From Cyclobacterium plantarum (lineage in GTDB: Bacteria; Bacteroidota; Bacteroidia; Cytophagales; Cyclobacteriaceae), in contig NZ_JAANYN010000014.1 in the NCBI RefSeq assembly GCF_011290685.1, forward strand, positions 1 to 64,000: 64,000 nucleotides of DNA, written 5' to 3'. A program made the position numbers and the translations under genes. This document shows, one piece after another, positions 1 through 8,572 of the stretch (positions are counted from its first letter, which is position 1; each line of letters starts with the position of its first letter). The notes beneath the pieces are model-generated. The model was not told the DNA's origin. It ran no database searches and saw only the letters and a program-made list of their open reading frames with translations.

Positions 1-60
1 AATAATCATAAAAAAACCACGAAGGATATAGTTTTATCCTAGGTGGTCAAATTTTTATCG

Positions 61-300
61 AATTTTCCAAGAAGCCCATTGTAAATGTCGGACAGCGCGG
101 CCTCCTGCTCCGCGGGATTTGCAATCCCGTGGTACAGATAAAGGGGATTTGTAATCCCCGATCTTACGCGTCAACAGGATTGCAAATCCTCTTCATCTGT
201 GGACCGACATTGCAAATGTCGGACAGCGCGGCTTCCAGCTCCGCGAAATTTGTAATTTTGTGGTACAGATAAAAGGGGATTTGTAATCCCCGGATTTACA
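61..300. repeat. Tandem palindromic non-coding repeat, about 129-bp unit
   Basis: Two copies of one unit lie head to tail (about 78-160 and 207-290). Each has a TTGYAAATGTCGGACAGCGCGG-type core (only part quoted), then GGGATTTGCAATCCC-like palindromes and a GGGGATTTGTAATCCCC palindrome. Related, shorter copies occur near 12167-12225 and 38725-38780, so this is a dispersed family. No open reading frame of note covers it. The palindromes could form hairpins in RNA; function unknown. Confidence 0.7.
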
Positions 301-592
301 TGAAATAATCCCCCTTAGTATGGGGGAGTTGTTCTGTCTGGGCTTTTTGTTTTCTTTTCCGATTTACAGTTCTACGATTAGCTGTATCATTAAACCCTTA
401 ACCACCCCACAGTCCGAACCCCACAAGTTATATTGCCTAACATTCCACTTGATCCTTCCAAAACCATCCGAACCCATTAACCCTTAACCACTCCGGTTCT
501 ACCCGGAACAAGGTTTGTTGTCAAAATCAAGCCTGAAAGCCATTATCCCATTTCGATCCATATTCCCCCTTAACATTCACTCAGGCTAAAAA
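301..592. repeat. Array with 86-bp period carrying TTAACCCTTAAC motifs
   Basis: The motif TTAACCCTTAAC or a close variant begins near 390, 477 and 563, a spacing of 86-87 bp. The array follows a leader (about 301-375) that reappears in front of the larger array at 12222-13150, including a run of C, a 'CTGTCTGGG' or 'CAGTCTGGG' segment and 'CCGATTTA'. No protein-coding signal is visible. The function is unknown; conserved order at two loci argues for a mobile or copied element rather than chance. Confidence 0.65.
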
Positions 593-700
593 TCATGGCT
601 TATTGGGATCCTCGGGCAAGCCATGCTTTTGGAAAAAGGTAGCCGGATCTTCCGGAACTTCCACCGTTTCATCATATGCCCTGCCTGTTTTTTCAAACAT
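593..700 (-). CDS. Possible small acidic protein, 35 aa
   Basis: An ATG-to-TGA reading frame of 36 codons begins 27 bp downstream of the fabG stop on the same strand. The predicted peptide starts MFEKTGRAYDE and ends LPEDPNKP; it is rich in Asp/Glu and Pro, has no signal peptide or membrane segment, and is not a family I recognise. Position and strand fit a short last gene of the fabG transcript. Length alone does not prove coding; conservation behind fabG in relatives would be needed. Confidence 0.35.
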   Translation of the reverse strand: MFEKTGRAYDETVEVPEDPATFFQKHGLPEDPNKP

Positions 701-727
701 GGTATTTTGGGTTTTAATGAATAATCA

Positions 728-1474
728 TCAGGTCAGCATGGCACCATTCACCTGCAGGGTCTGCCCGGAAATATAGCTACTCATGTCAGAACCCAGGAAT
801 ACACAGGCATCAGCCACCTCTTCGGGTTTGCCGCCCCTTTTCATGGGGATGCCATCTCTCCATCCCTGTACGGTCTTTTCGTCCAGTACGGCCGTCATTT
901 CTGTTTCAATAAAACCTGGTGCGATGGCATTACAGCGGATGTTGCGGGAGCCCAGTTCAAGGGCCACGGATTTGGTAAAGCCAATGATCCCGGCTTTGGA
1001 AGCAGCATAATTGGCTTGCCCTGCATTGCCTTTAATGCCCACCACAGAAGTGATGTTGATAATGGACCCGGCTTTGGCCTTCATCATGGTGCGGGTCGCC
1101 GCCTTCACGGTGTTGAAGCAAGACTTCAGGTTTACGTTGATGACCTCATCCCAATGTTCCTCCGTCATGCGCATGAGCAGGTTGTCTCTGGTGATACCGG
1201 CATTATTGACCAATATATCCAATCCTCCCAGTTCAGCTACCACATCAGCGATCAATTGCTCGGCGGCTTTGAAATCGGAGGCATCTGAACGAAAGCCTTT
1301 GGCTTTGATGCCGAAGGCAGCCAGTTCCTCCTCCAGTGCTTCTCCTTTTTCCACGCTCGACAAAAAAGTAAAAGCCACATCAGCTCCTTCCTGTGCAAAC
1401 CGCAGGGCAATGGCCCTGCCTATACCTTTGGAAGCCCCTGTTACTAAGGCTCTTTTACCTGTAAGTAATCCCAT
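728..1474 (-). CDS. fabG: 3-oxoacyl-[acyl-carrier-protein] reductase FabG
   Basis: A 248-residue classical short-chain dehydrogenase, the normal length for FabG, which reduces 3-oxoacyl-ACP with NADPH in the cytoplasmic fatty-acid elongation cycle. The cofactor motif TGASKGIG is at residues 12-19, NNAG at 90-93, and the catalytic Ser143, Tyr156 and Lys160 (YAASK) are all present. The C-terminal SGQTLQVNGA segment is also typical of FabG. It is transcribed alone or with the short ORF that follows, divergently from lpdA. A TATTTTTG sequence (minus strand, 1504-1511) fits the Bacteroidota -7 element. A paralogous SDR of different function cannot be fully excluded. Confidence 0.9.
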   Translation of the reverse strand: MGLLTGKRALVTGASKGIGRAIALRFAQEGADVAFTFLSSVEKGEALEEELAAFGIKAKGFRSDASDFKAAEQLIADVVAELGGLDILVNNAGITRDNLLMRMTEEHWDEVINVNLKSCFNTVKAATRTMMKAKAGSIINITSVVGIKGNAGQANYAASKAGIIGFTKSVALELGSRNIRCNAIAPGFIETEMTAVLDEKTVQGWRDGIPMKRGGKPEEVADACVFLGSDMSSYISGQTLQVNGAMLT

Positions 1475-1653
1475 ATTGAAAATTTTTATTGTTTTTTCCT
1501 GGTCAAAAATAAGTATTTATTCCAAAACATAGGGTATGCAATTTAATTTTGTGCTTGATCCTTATTTGGAAATTTATTCCAGGGCTGGAGATTCGTTGGG
1601 TTAATATCCGGTTTGATTATCAAAACCAAATTTTTTTCTGAGCATTATTATTA

Positions 1654-1661
1654 TAAATTTG
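1654..1661 (+). promoter_or_regulatory. Candidate -7 promoter element of lpdA
   Basis: TAAATTTG matches the Bacteroidota -7 consensus TAnnTTTG and lies 32 bp before the lpdA start codon. No clear TTG -33 element is seen at the usual spacing, so this is a half-match only. Confidence 0.35.
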
Positions 1662-1693
1662 CATAGCAAAAAAGTAATCAAAAATATAAAAAT

Positions 1694-3091
1694 ATGTCTT
1701 CAACAAAATTTGATGTCATTGTTCTGGGCTCTGGTCCAGGTGGTTATGTGGCTGCAATCAGGGCCTCTCAGCTTGGATTGAAAGTAGCCGTGGTCGAAGC
1801 GGAGGAACTGGGCGGCATATGCCTGAACTGGGGCTGTATTCCTACGAAAGCCCTGATCAAGAGCGCTCAGGTATTCGAATACATCAGCCACGCAGATGAT
1901 TATGGTATCTCTGTAAGCAAAGCCAACGTCAATTTTGACGACATGATCAAAAGAAGCCGCGATGTGGCCAATGGCATGAGCAAGGGCGTTCAATTTTTGA
2001 TGAAGAAAAATAAAATCGAACAGTTGCTGGGCTGGGGAAAAGTAAAGCCCGGAAAAAAGGTAGAGGTAGAAGACAAGGACGGTAAGAAAACCGAATACAG
2101 CGCAGACCATATCATCATCGCCACAGGAGGAAGGTCCAAGGAACTGCCCGCACTAAAAATAGACAACAAAAAGATCGTGGGTTACAGAAAAGCCATGACC
2201 CTCGACAAAATGCCCAAGAAAATGGTGGTGGTAGGTTCCGGAGCCATAGGCGTGGAATTTGCCTACGTATATAGTGCCATAGGTGTGGAAGTTACCATCG
2301 TGGAATTTCTCGACCGCATTGTGCCCAATGAAGACCAGGAAGTATCCAAAGCCCTGGAAAAAATATACAAGAAGAAAGGCATTAAAATAATGACCAGCGC
2401 AGAGGTGACCCAGGTCGACACCAAAGGTGCCGGTTGCAAGGTAACTGTAAAAACCAAAGAGGGAGAAGAAAAGATCGACTGCGATGTGGTGTTATCTGCC
2501 GTAGGGGTGGTCTCCAACGTAGAAAACTGTGGGCTTGAGGATGTAGGTATTCTGGTAGATAAGGGAAAGATCAAGGTAGATGAATACTACAATACCAACA
2601 TGCCCGGTTATTATGCCATCGGAGATGTGGTGGCGGGACCTGCCCTGGCACATGTGGCCTCGGCTGAAGGTATCATCTGTGTGGAAAAGATCGCCGGGGA
2701 GAATCCCGAACCTCTCGACTACAACAACATCCCGGGCTGTACCTATTGTATACCTGAAATTTCTTCTGTGGGATATACCGAGGCCCAGGCCAAAGAAGCC
2801 GGTTACGAACTGAAGGTCGGTAAATTTCCCTTTTCTGCTTCCGGAAAAGCCTCCGCAGCAGGAGCCAAGGATGGTTTTGTGAAATTGATCTTTGATGCCA
2901 AGTATGGAGAATTGCTGGGTGCCCACATGATCGGTTACAATGTTACTGAAATGATTGCCGAAATCGTCGCCATCCGCAAGCTGGAAACTACCGGTCACGA
3001 GTTGATCAAAACCGTGCATCCCCATCCTACCATGTCAGAGGCGGTGATGGAAGCGGCTGCTGCAGCTTATGATGAAGTGATCCACCTTTGA
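1694..3091 (+). CDS. lpdA: Dihydrolipoyl dehydrogenase (E3)
   Basis: A 465-residue flavoprotein that reoxidises the dihydrolipoyl group of 2-oxoacid dehydrogenase and glycine cleavage complexes, passing electrons to NAD+. The FAD motif GSGPGG is at 12-17, the redox-active pair Cys43/Cys48 sits in GGICLNWGCIPTK, and the NAD motif GSGAIGVEF lies mid-protein. The C-terminal HPHPTMSE (about 442-449) supplies the His-Glu pair of the partner active site. Length and motifs are complete. No E1 or E2 gene is adjacent, so this is probably a stand-alone E3 shared by several complexes. The gene is divergent from fabG with a candidate -7 element upstream. Confidence 0.95.
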   Translation: MSSTKFDVIVLGSGPGGYVAAIRASQLGLKVAVVEAEELGGICLNWGCIPTKALIKSAQVFEYISHADDYGISVSKANVNFDDMIKRSRDVANGMSKGVQFLMKKNKIEQLLGWGKVKPGKKVEVEDKDGKKTEYSADHIIIATGGRSKELPALKIDNKKIVGYRKAMTLDKMPKKMVVVGSGAIGVEFAYVYSAIGVEVTIVEFLDRIVPNEDQEVSKALEKIYKKKGIKIMTSAEVTQVDTKGAGCKVTVKTKEGEEKIDCDVVLSAVGVVSNVENCGLEDVGILVDKGKIKVDEYYNTNMPGYYAIGDVVAGPALAHVASAEGIICVEKIAGENPEPLDYNNIPGCTYCIPEISSVGYTEAQAKEAGYELKVGKFPFSASGKASAAGAKDGFVKLIFDAKYGELLGAHMIGYNVTEMIAEIVAIRKLETTGHELIKTVHPHPTMSEAVMEAAAAAYDEVIHL

Positions 3092-3148
3092 GATGACAGG
3101 TAGGGTTATCCTGAAATTATAAACCTCATTTATTGACCAACAGGTTTT

Positions 3149-3682
3149 TTGGAAGAACAAGCATTGATACAAGGGCTTAGGGCCAGAAACAGACAAGTTC
3201 AGGAATATTTGTACGAGAAATATTCCCGGGCCTTGTTCGGCGTGATCAGCCGGATCATTTATGATCCGGACCTGGCCGAGGAAGTGTTCCACGATGCTTT
3301 TGTAAAAATCAGCCAGAAAATCGACAGTTACGATCCTTCCAAGGGTCGCCTGTATACCTGGATGGCCAATATTTGCAGGAATGCCGCAATCGACAAAACA
3401 CGCTCCAAAGAATTTTCCAAAAGCAGTAAGACCAATACCATAGATGATTACGTATATGGAATGGAGAGCGAGTCCGGCACAGCAGCAGCTGTTGATGGAA
3501 TCGGTGTCAGAGAGTTGATGGAGGAACTGAATGAGGAGCAGCGGTTTGTCATGGAATGCATCTATTTTAAGGGCTACACACATACAGAAGTAGCCGAAAA
3601 TTATGGCATTCCACTGGGAACGGTGAAGTCCAGGGTCAGATCTGCGATCACGGTGTTGAAAAAGAAAGCTGATATAATCTAG
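3149..3682 (+). CDS. ECF-type RNA polymerase sigma factor
   Basis: A 177-residue sigma-70 family factor with region 2 (about residues 20-85, including the DPDLAEEVFHDAF and TWMANICRNAAIDK segments) and region 4 (about 115-175, ending GIPLGTVKSRVRSA). ECF factors direct polymerase to promoters of a stress or surface regulon and are held by an anti-sigma factor. An in-frame TGA at 3134 leaves TTG at 3149 as the only likely start. The stop overlaps the start of the next gene (TAGTG), the usual sigma/anti-sigma coupling. The target regulon cannot be told from the sequence. Confidence 0.88.
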   Translation: MEEQALIQGLRARNRQVQEYLYEKYSRALFGVISRIIYDPDLAEEVFHDAFVKISQKIDSYDPSKGRLYTWMANICRNAAIDKTRSKEFSKSSKTNTIDDYVYGMESESGTAAAVDGIGVRELMEELNEEQRFVMECIYFKGYTHTEVAENYGIPLGTVKSRVRSAITVLKKKADII

Positions 3683-4521
3683 TGGATATCCAAACCTACA
3701 TATCGTCCGGTAAATTGGAGCTTTTCGTTTTGGGAGACCTCAACGAAACGGAGCAGCAGGAAGTCCTGTCCATGGCCAAAAAATATCCTGAAATTCAGGA
3801 AGAGCTTAAAGCCATTGAAGCGGCCATGTTTGCTTTTGACCAGGCATCAGGTAAAAAACCTTCCGATGCGGTGAAAAGCAAGATTTTTGCCAGTTTGGAT
3901 GCAGCGGGTGATGAGACTGCAGACGAGGTACCTCCCTCCGGGCAGGCGAAGCCTGTAGAGAAGGAAGTGAAGCTGTATCCGGGCATCAACCCCTGGAAGC
4001 CCTTTGCGGTAGCAGCTTCACTGGCAGCCGTGTTGGCCATTGGGGTAGCAGGTTATTTTGCCTACCGTTACTTTGATGCTGAAGAAAGGTACGCCATTGC
4101 CCTGCAGCAAAATGCGATTTTGGCAGAGGATGTTCAAAGCAATCAGGTAAAGCTCAATGAGCTGGACAAAAGCATGGAAAAACTGCTTGCCGGTAATTTC
4201 GAAAGAATACCCATGAAAGGGGAGGGCCTGCCAATGCAGGAAGATGCTTTGGTAGATGTCTTCTGGGATAGGGAGAGCCGGGAAGTATTGCTTTCCGTAA
4301 ACCAACTTGCCGATCTGGACGAAAACAGTGACTATCAGCTATGGGCCATTGGAGCAGACGGCCCGGTAGGTATCGGTCTGGTAAATGCAGCGGATAAACT
4401 GAATCTTCAGTCCATGCAGGAAGCCGGAGAGGCCCAGGCATTCGCCATTACCATTGAACCCAAAGGAGGCAGCGAAAGCCCAACTCTGGAAAAACTAGTG
4501 GTCCTGGGAGAGATATCCTGA
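3682..4521 (+). CDS. Membrane anti-sigma factor, RskA-type C-terminal domain
   Basis: A 279-residue protein starting at GTG, overlapping the sigma stop codon by one base. Residues 1-70 resemble a cytoplasmic zinc-less anti-sigma region, 108-130 form a single membrane helix, a short coiled-coil-like stretch follows (about 135-170), and residues 190-279 match the RskA C-terminal domain (LLSVNQLADLD...YQLWAIG...FAITIEPKGGS). By family it binds the ECF sigma factor upstream and releases it on an envelope signal. The periplasmic domain has no visible catalytic residues. Ligand and protease that control it are unknown. Confidence 0.85.
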   Translation: MDIQTYISSGKLELFVLGDLNETEQQEVLSMAKKYPEIQEELKAIEAAMFAFDQASGKKPSDAVKSKIFASLDAAGDETADEVPPSGQAKPVEKEVKLYPGINPWKPFAVAASLAAVLAIGVAGYFAYRYFDAEERYAIALQQNAILAEDVQSNQVKLNELDKSMEKLLAGNFERIPMKGEGLPMQEDALVDVFWDRESREVLLSVNQLADLDENSDYQLWAIGADGPVGIGLVNAADKLNLQSMQEAGEAQAFAITIEPKGGSESPTLEKLVVLGEIS

Positions 4522-4633
4522 TAAGAAATTGCCCTTGTCAAAGGCTACTCACAGACTAAAAAGCTAGAAAAAATTATTCTCCCCTGCAAAAGTCCTGCTG
4601 CCTCCTCCTGAGAAAACTCAGTACAGGCCACTA

Positions 4634-5105
4634 CCGATGACCTGTTTGTTAAATTGCTGAAAACTAACATGTTAAAAATACACATCGTCATCCCGAGTTC
4701 TGCGTTTTTTTAAAATGTTAAGTCTACCGATGACGGATCTTGTCGTCACTGCGAGGGCGCAGACGGGAATAAAAAGGAATCGAAAATTGCCATGCGCCCG
4801 CAGCAGTCTGAGGGGGTACGTGGACGACCTTTCGATCCTATTCCCATTTCCCGATGAATTAATGTCGCCGCTCCGAATCAGATCGCTTTTTAGGCTGAGC
4901 CTGCCGAAGCCCGCTATACTACCGATGAGGTGTTTGTTAACTAGCTGAAAATCAATACGATAAAAACCCACATCGTCATCCCCATTTCTGCGTTTTTTAA
5001 AATGATAATTCTACCGATGACGTGTTTATTAAAAACCTGTAAATCAATGTATTGAAAAACAAACAATATCATCCTGATTTGTGTAATTTCTAAATGTTAA
5101 GCCTA
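4634..5105. repeat. Tandem 92-93-bp repeat units, partly interrupted
   Basis: Three related units run 4634-4726, 4922-5013 and 5014-5105. Each begins CCGATGA, passes through a CATCRTCATCC-like segment and a TGCGTTTTTT run, and ends with AATGTTAAGTCTA or a variant. The last two units are directly abutted. A 195-bp stretch of different, more GC-rich sequence separates the first from the second and begins with another CCGATGA. A fragment of the unit occurs again near 5470-5525. No coding potential is evident; short ORFs here are not supported. Confidence 0.7.
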
Positions 5106-5779
5106 CCTGTGAAGTAATTGAATCAGTTGTTTTTATAAAGAAGAAACCCTAAAAAATCTGTTAGATAAAGAAGAGATAAATTTTAATACGAAAAGAGCGT
5201 AGGCCCGACAAAAAACCGAGCCTGTCCTGACGGTAGTCAGTGGCCTGTCCCGATTTTTTTCGGGAGGGTGCGGCAGGTTTGTGGGGAGAAGGATTTTTTT
5301 GTCTTGATTTCCTGCCCTCCGGGAGGCGGGTTTGGTACTTTTCATCATAGCCTGTCCCGAGCAGCGCAGCGAATCGGGAGAAAAAGTACAATAGAAACAA
5401 TCTAAAATACCATAAATAGCCTTTAACTCACCATTATTCATTAAACAATGAGAAGTTTATATTCCCATATAATGCAAAAAACCAATCGTTATACCGATTT
5501 CTGCGTTTAAAAAAATGTTGGGTCTCGTAAAGACAGGCCACTGACTCGTCAGTACAGGTCCGGATTTTTCAGTGCCATTTTCATAATTCAATCCGGTTTT
5601 TCGGTTAATTTTCTAATCCTGTTAAATGCTGCCTAAGGGATTTCATTTTTAATTCATGGATGTTTTGCCCGAAAGAAAGTTCTTATTCAAAGATAAAAAT
5701 TGACCCCGGGACCCCCTAGGACCTTGATGGGGTTTTGGATTTGTTTTAACTTGCTGGCAAAATCCTTCGTTAACCATTC
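5106..5779. other. Intergenic region with scattered inverted repeats
   Basis: Non-coding sequence between the anti-sigma gene and the DUF2721 gene. It holds short inverted repeats such as TCCCGATTTTTTTCGGGA (about 5247-5265), a CCTGTCCCGA...TCGGGA pair near 5350-5378 and an ACTGACTCGTCAGT element near 5540. These are of the dispersed type common in Bacteroidota genomes. I see no gene, RNA motif or clear promoter in it. Confidence 0.5.
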
Positions 5780-6235
5780 ATGGAACTACAACTATCCACT
5801 CCTGCCTTGCTTTTTTCTGCCATTACCCTGCTGATGCTGGCTTATACCAACCGCTTTCTGGCCATGGCCAATTTGATCAGGGGGCTCCACAAAAAATACC
5901 TGGAAAGCACCCGGCAGGAAAAGGCCATCATCGGACAGATAAAAAATCTCCGTAAACGCCTCCATATGATCAAAAACATGCAGATCTTTGGTGTACTTAG
6001 CTTTTTGCTCTGTGTGATTTGCATGTTCCTCCTGTATCAGGAATTTATTACTGCCGCCAACTGGGTTTTTATGGGCAGCATGCTATGCCTGCTGATTTCA
6101 TTGGGCATTTCACTGGTGGAGCTACAGATCTCCAACAATGCCCTGAACATAGAATTATCAGACATGGAGGATGTGCTGAGCAAACAGCAAGGCAGCAGCC
6201 TGGATCAATTGTTCCATAAAAAAGAAGAAGATTAA
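5780..6235 (+). CDS. DUF2721-like integral membrane protein
   Basis: A 151-residue protein with three predicted membrane helices (about 7-25, 66-86 and 92-113) and a charged loop between the first two, the layout of the DUF2721 family, whose function is not known. The C-terminus (about 120-151) is hydrophilic and acidic-basic mixed and probably cytoplasmic. Its TAA stop shares a base with the ATG of the threonine aldolase gene (TAATG), so the two are translationally coupled. No enzymatic motif is seen. The functional link to the aldolase is unknown. Confidence 0.7.
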   Translation: MELQLSTPALLFSAITLLMLAYTNRFLAMANLIRGLHKKYLESTRQEKAIIGQIKNLRKRLHMIKNMQIFGVLSFLLCVICMFLLYQEFITAANWVFMGSMLCLLISLGISLVELQISNNALNIELSDMEDVLSKQQGSSLDQLFHKKEED

Positions 6236-7275
6236 TGCAAAATGATGAACTGGTCATAGACCTTCGCAGTGATACCCTTACCCTGCCTACCAGGGAAATG
6301 AAAGAAGCCATGATGATGGCCAGCCTGGGGGATGATGTGTTTGGAGAGGATCCTACGGTACGGCAGTTGGAAGGCAAGCTGGCAGGGATTTTCGGTATGG
6401 AGGCCGGCTTGTTTTGTCCATCCGGGACCATGACCAATCAAATCGCCATCCGCCTGCATACCCGACCACAAACCGAGGTGATCTGCCATAAAAATTCCCA
6501 TATTTACCTGTATGAGGGAGGCGGGATCATGTCGAACAGCCATGCCTCTGTAAAGCTGCTGGAAGGGGAATTCGGAAAACTTGAAGCAGAGGCCATCCGG
6601 CGGGCCATCAACCCGGATGATGACCATGCACCTGAGACTGCTCTGGTATCCCTGGAAAACACCATGAACAAGGGAGGGGGCAGCGTTTACCTGTTGGAGG
6701 AGATAAGGCCTATCCGGCAGCTCTGCAAAGAGACGGGCTTGAAATTGCACCTGGACGGAGCAAGGATATTCAATGCCCTGATTCATTCCGGTGAAAGGGC
6801 ATACGATTGGGGCAAGATGTTTGATACCATTTCCATCTGCCTGAGCAAAGGACTGGGATGTCCCGTGGGTTCTGTTTTGCTGGGCAGTCATCAGGATATA
6901 AAAAGGGCCAGAAAAATAAGAAAAGCATTGGGTGGAGGCATGCGGCAGGCCGGAATGCTGGCAGCTGCGGGAATATATGCCCTGGACCACCATGTGAGCC
7001 GGCTTGAAGAAGACCACGAAAGGGCCCTGGAAATCGCCCGCATTATGGAACAAATCCCAAATGTAAAGCGTACTTTGCCGGTGGCTACCAATATTGTCAT
7101 CGCTCAATTGGAAAAGATCAGTCCGGAATCCTTTTTGGAGAAACTGGCAGAAAAAAATATCAGGGCGGTAAAGTTTGGCCTGGACCAAATCCGGATGGTC
7201 ACCCATCTGGACATTGATGACCGTCATCTGGAAACCATGGAAGAACGGCTTTCCAATTGGAAAATGACACTTTAA
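6235..7275 (+). CDS. ltaE: Low-specificity L-threonine aldolase
   Basis: A 346-residue PLP enzyme of the beta-eliminating lyase / threonine aldolase fold that cleaves L-threonine or allo-threonine to glycine and acetaldehyde in the cytosol. The N-terminal RSDTLTLPT and GDDVFGEDP motifs are typical, the HLDGARIFNA segment holds the PLP-ring-binding Asp174, and Lys205 in LSKGLG is the Schiff-base lysine. Length matches the family. It is coupled to the membrane protein upstream and followed 34 bp later by rarA on the same strand, so all three may be cotranscribed. Confidence 0.9.
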   Translation: MQNDELVIDLRSDTLTLPTREMKEAMMMASLGDDVFGEDPTVRQLEGKLAGIFGMEAGLFCPSGTMTNQIAIRLHTRPQTEVICHKNSHIYLYEGGGIMSNSHASVKLLEGEFGKLEAEAIRRAINPDDDHAPETALVSLENTMNKGGGSVYLLEEIRPIRQLCKETGLKLHLDGARIFNALIHSGERAYDWGKMFDTISICLSKGLGCPVGSVLLGSHQDIKRARKIRKALGGGMRQAGMLAAAGIYALDHHVSRLEEDHERALEIARIMEQIPNVKRTLPVATNIVIAQLEKISPESFLEKLAEKNIRAVKFGLDQIRMVTHLDIDDRHLETMEERLSNWKMTL

Positions 7276-7309
7276 AATTTACCCATTCCACAAAAAGAAT
7301 TGATTGATC

Positions 7310-8572
7310 ATGGACCAAACCCCACTTGCAGAAAGGATGCGACCGGTCCGGTTGGAAGAACTGATTGGTCAGGAACATCTCTCGGGCCCTCAAACCTTCT
7401 TGTTTAAAGCCATCCGCTCCGGATCCGTGCCTTCCCTGATTTTATGGGGTCCGCCCGGGGTGGGCAAAACCACCATTGCCAATATCATCGCCAATGAGGT
7501 CAAAGCACCTTTTTATACCCTCAGTGCCATCAGCTCCGGTGTAAAGGATATCCGTGAAGTGATCCAAAAGGCCCGTTTTCAGCAGGGAGTGGTGCTTTTT
7601 ATCGATGAAATTCACCGGTTCAACAAGTCGCAGCAAGATGCCCTGCTGGGAGCTGTGGAAAAGGGCACCATTCGTTTGATAGGTGCCACCACGGAAAATC
7701 CTTCTTTTGAAGTCAATGCCGCACTGTTGTCGCGCTGCCAGATTTTTACCTTAAACCCCCTGGGCAGGAAGGAGCTGGAAGCCATGATGTTGCAGGCCCT
7801 GGAAAAAGATGTGGTACTGAAAAAGAAAAATGTAAGCCTTAAAGAGACCGATGCCCTGCTTCGGATCTCGGGAGGTGATGGACGGAAGTTGCTGAATCTG
7901 CTGGAAATCGTAATTGACAGTTTCAAGGAAGAAGATATCGTCATTGAAAATGAGCGGGTCATGCAGGTAGCCCAACAAAAAGTGGCCTTGTATGATAAAT
8001 CCGGCGAACAGCACTATGACATCATATCGGCTTTTATCAAGTCTATAAGGGGATCGGATCCCAACGCTGCTGTCTACTGGCTTGCCAGGATGATTGAGGG
8101 TGGGGAGGATGTGAAGTTTATTGCCCGCAGGTTGCTGATTCTGGCCTCCGAAGATATAGGAAATGCCAATCCCAATGCCCTGCTATTGGCCACCAATTGT
8201 TTTCAGGCGGTCAATATCATCGGTTATCCCGAAGCAAGGATCATTTTATCCCAGTGTGTTACCTACCTGGCTTCCTCTCCCAAAAGCAATGCAAGCTATA
8301 TGGCCATCAATCAGGCACAGGCATTGGTAAGGCAGGAAGGCGATCTGCCGGTGCCGTTACACCTGCGCAATGCCCCAACAAAATTAATGAAGGACCTGAA
8401 TTATGGCAAGGCTTACCAATATGCCCATGATTTTGAAAATAATTTTGTCCTGCAGGAATACCTGCCGGACAAAATCAAACATACCAAACTTTATGATCCC
8501 GGTGCCAATGCGCGGGAAAATGACCTGAGAAAGCAATTGAGGCAGTTGTGGGGTAAGAAATACGGCTATTAA
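7310..8572 (+). CDS. rarA: Replication-associated recombination protein A (MgsA/RarA AAA+ ATPase)
   Basis: A 420-residue AAA+ ATPase of the RarA/MgsA/WRNIP1 family, which acts at stalled replication forks. Walker A GPPGVGKT is at 47-54, Walker B LFIDEIH at 96-102 and sensor 1 GATTEN at 125-130; the C-terminal part (DPNAAVYWLARMIEGGED, then ASEDIGNANP) is the conserved tetramerisation and MgsA domain. A TTG six bases upstream is in frame, but the ATG at 7310 gives the usual MDQTPLAERMRP start. Its stop codon overlaps the stop of the convergent gene that follows. Confidence 0.93.
   Translation: MDQTPLAERMRPVRLEELIGQEHLSGPQTFLFKAIRSGSVPSLILWGPPGVGKTTIANIIANEVKAPFYTLSAISSGVKDIREVIQKARFQQGVVLFIDEIHRFNKSQQDALLGAVEKGTIRLIGATTENPSFEVNAALLSRCQIFTLNPLGRKELEAMMLQALEKDVVLKKKNVSLKETDALLRISGGDGRKLLNLLEIVIDSFKEEDIVIENERVMQVAQQKVALYDKSGEQHYDIISAFIKSIRGSDPNAAVYWLARMIEGGEDVKFIARRLLILASEDIGNANPNALLLATNCFQAVNIIGYPEARIILSQCVTYLASSPKSNASYMAINQAQALVRQEGDLPVPLHLRNAPTKLMKDLNYGKAYQYAHDFENNFVLQEYLPDKIKHTKLYDPGANARENDLRKQLRQLWGKKYGY

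Noticed and set aside
61-600. CRISPR array at the left edge or at 12.3-13.1 kb
   Set aside because: The periodic unit is 86 or 129 bp with similar sequence throughout, not short identical repeats with unique spacers, and no cas genes are present.
1011-1532. Plus-strand frames of 90-173 codons opposite fabG
   Set aside because: They mirror fabG codons on the other strand and have no family resemblance.
4672-5441. Frames of 77-102 codons in the 92-bp repeat tract
   Set aside because: They follow the repeats, differ between units and have no start context or family.
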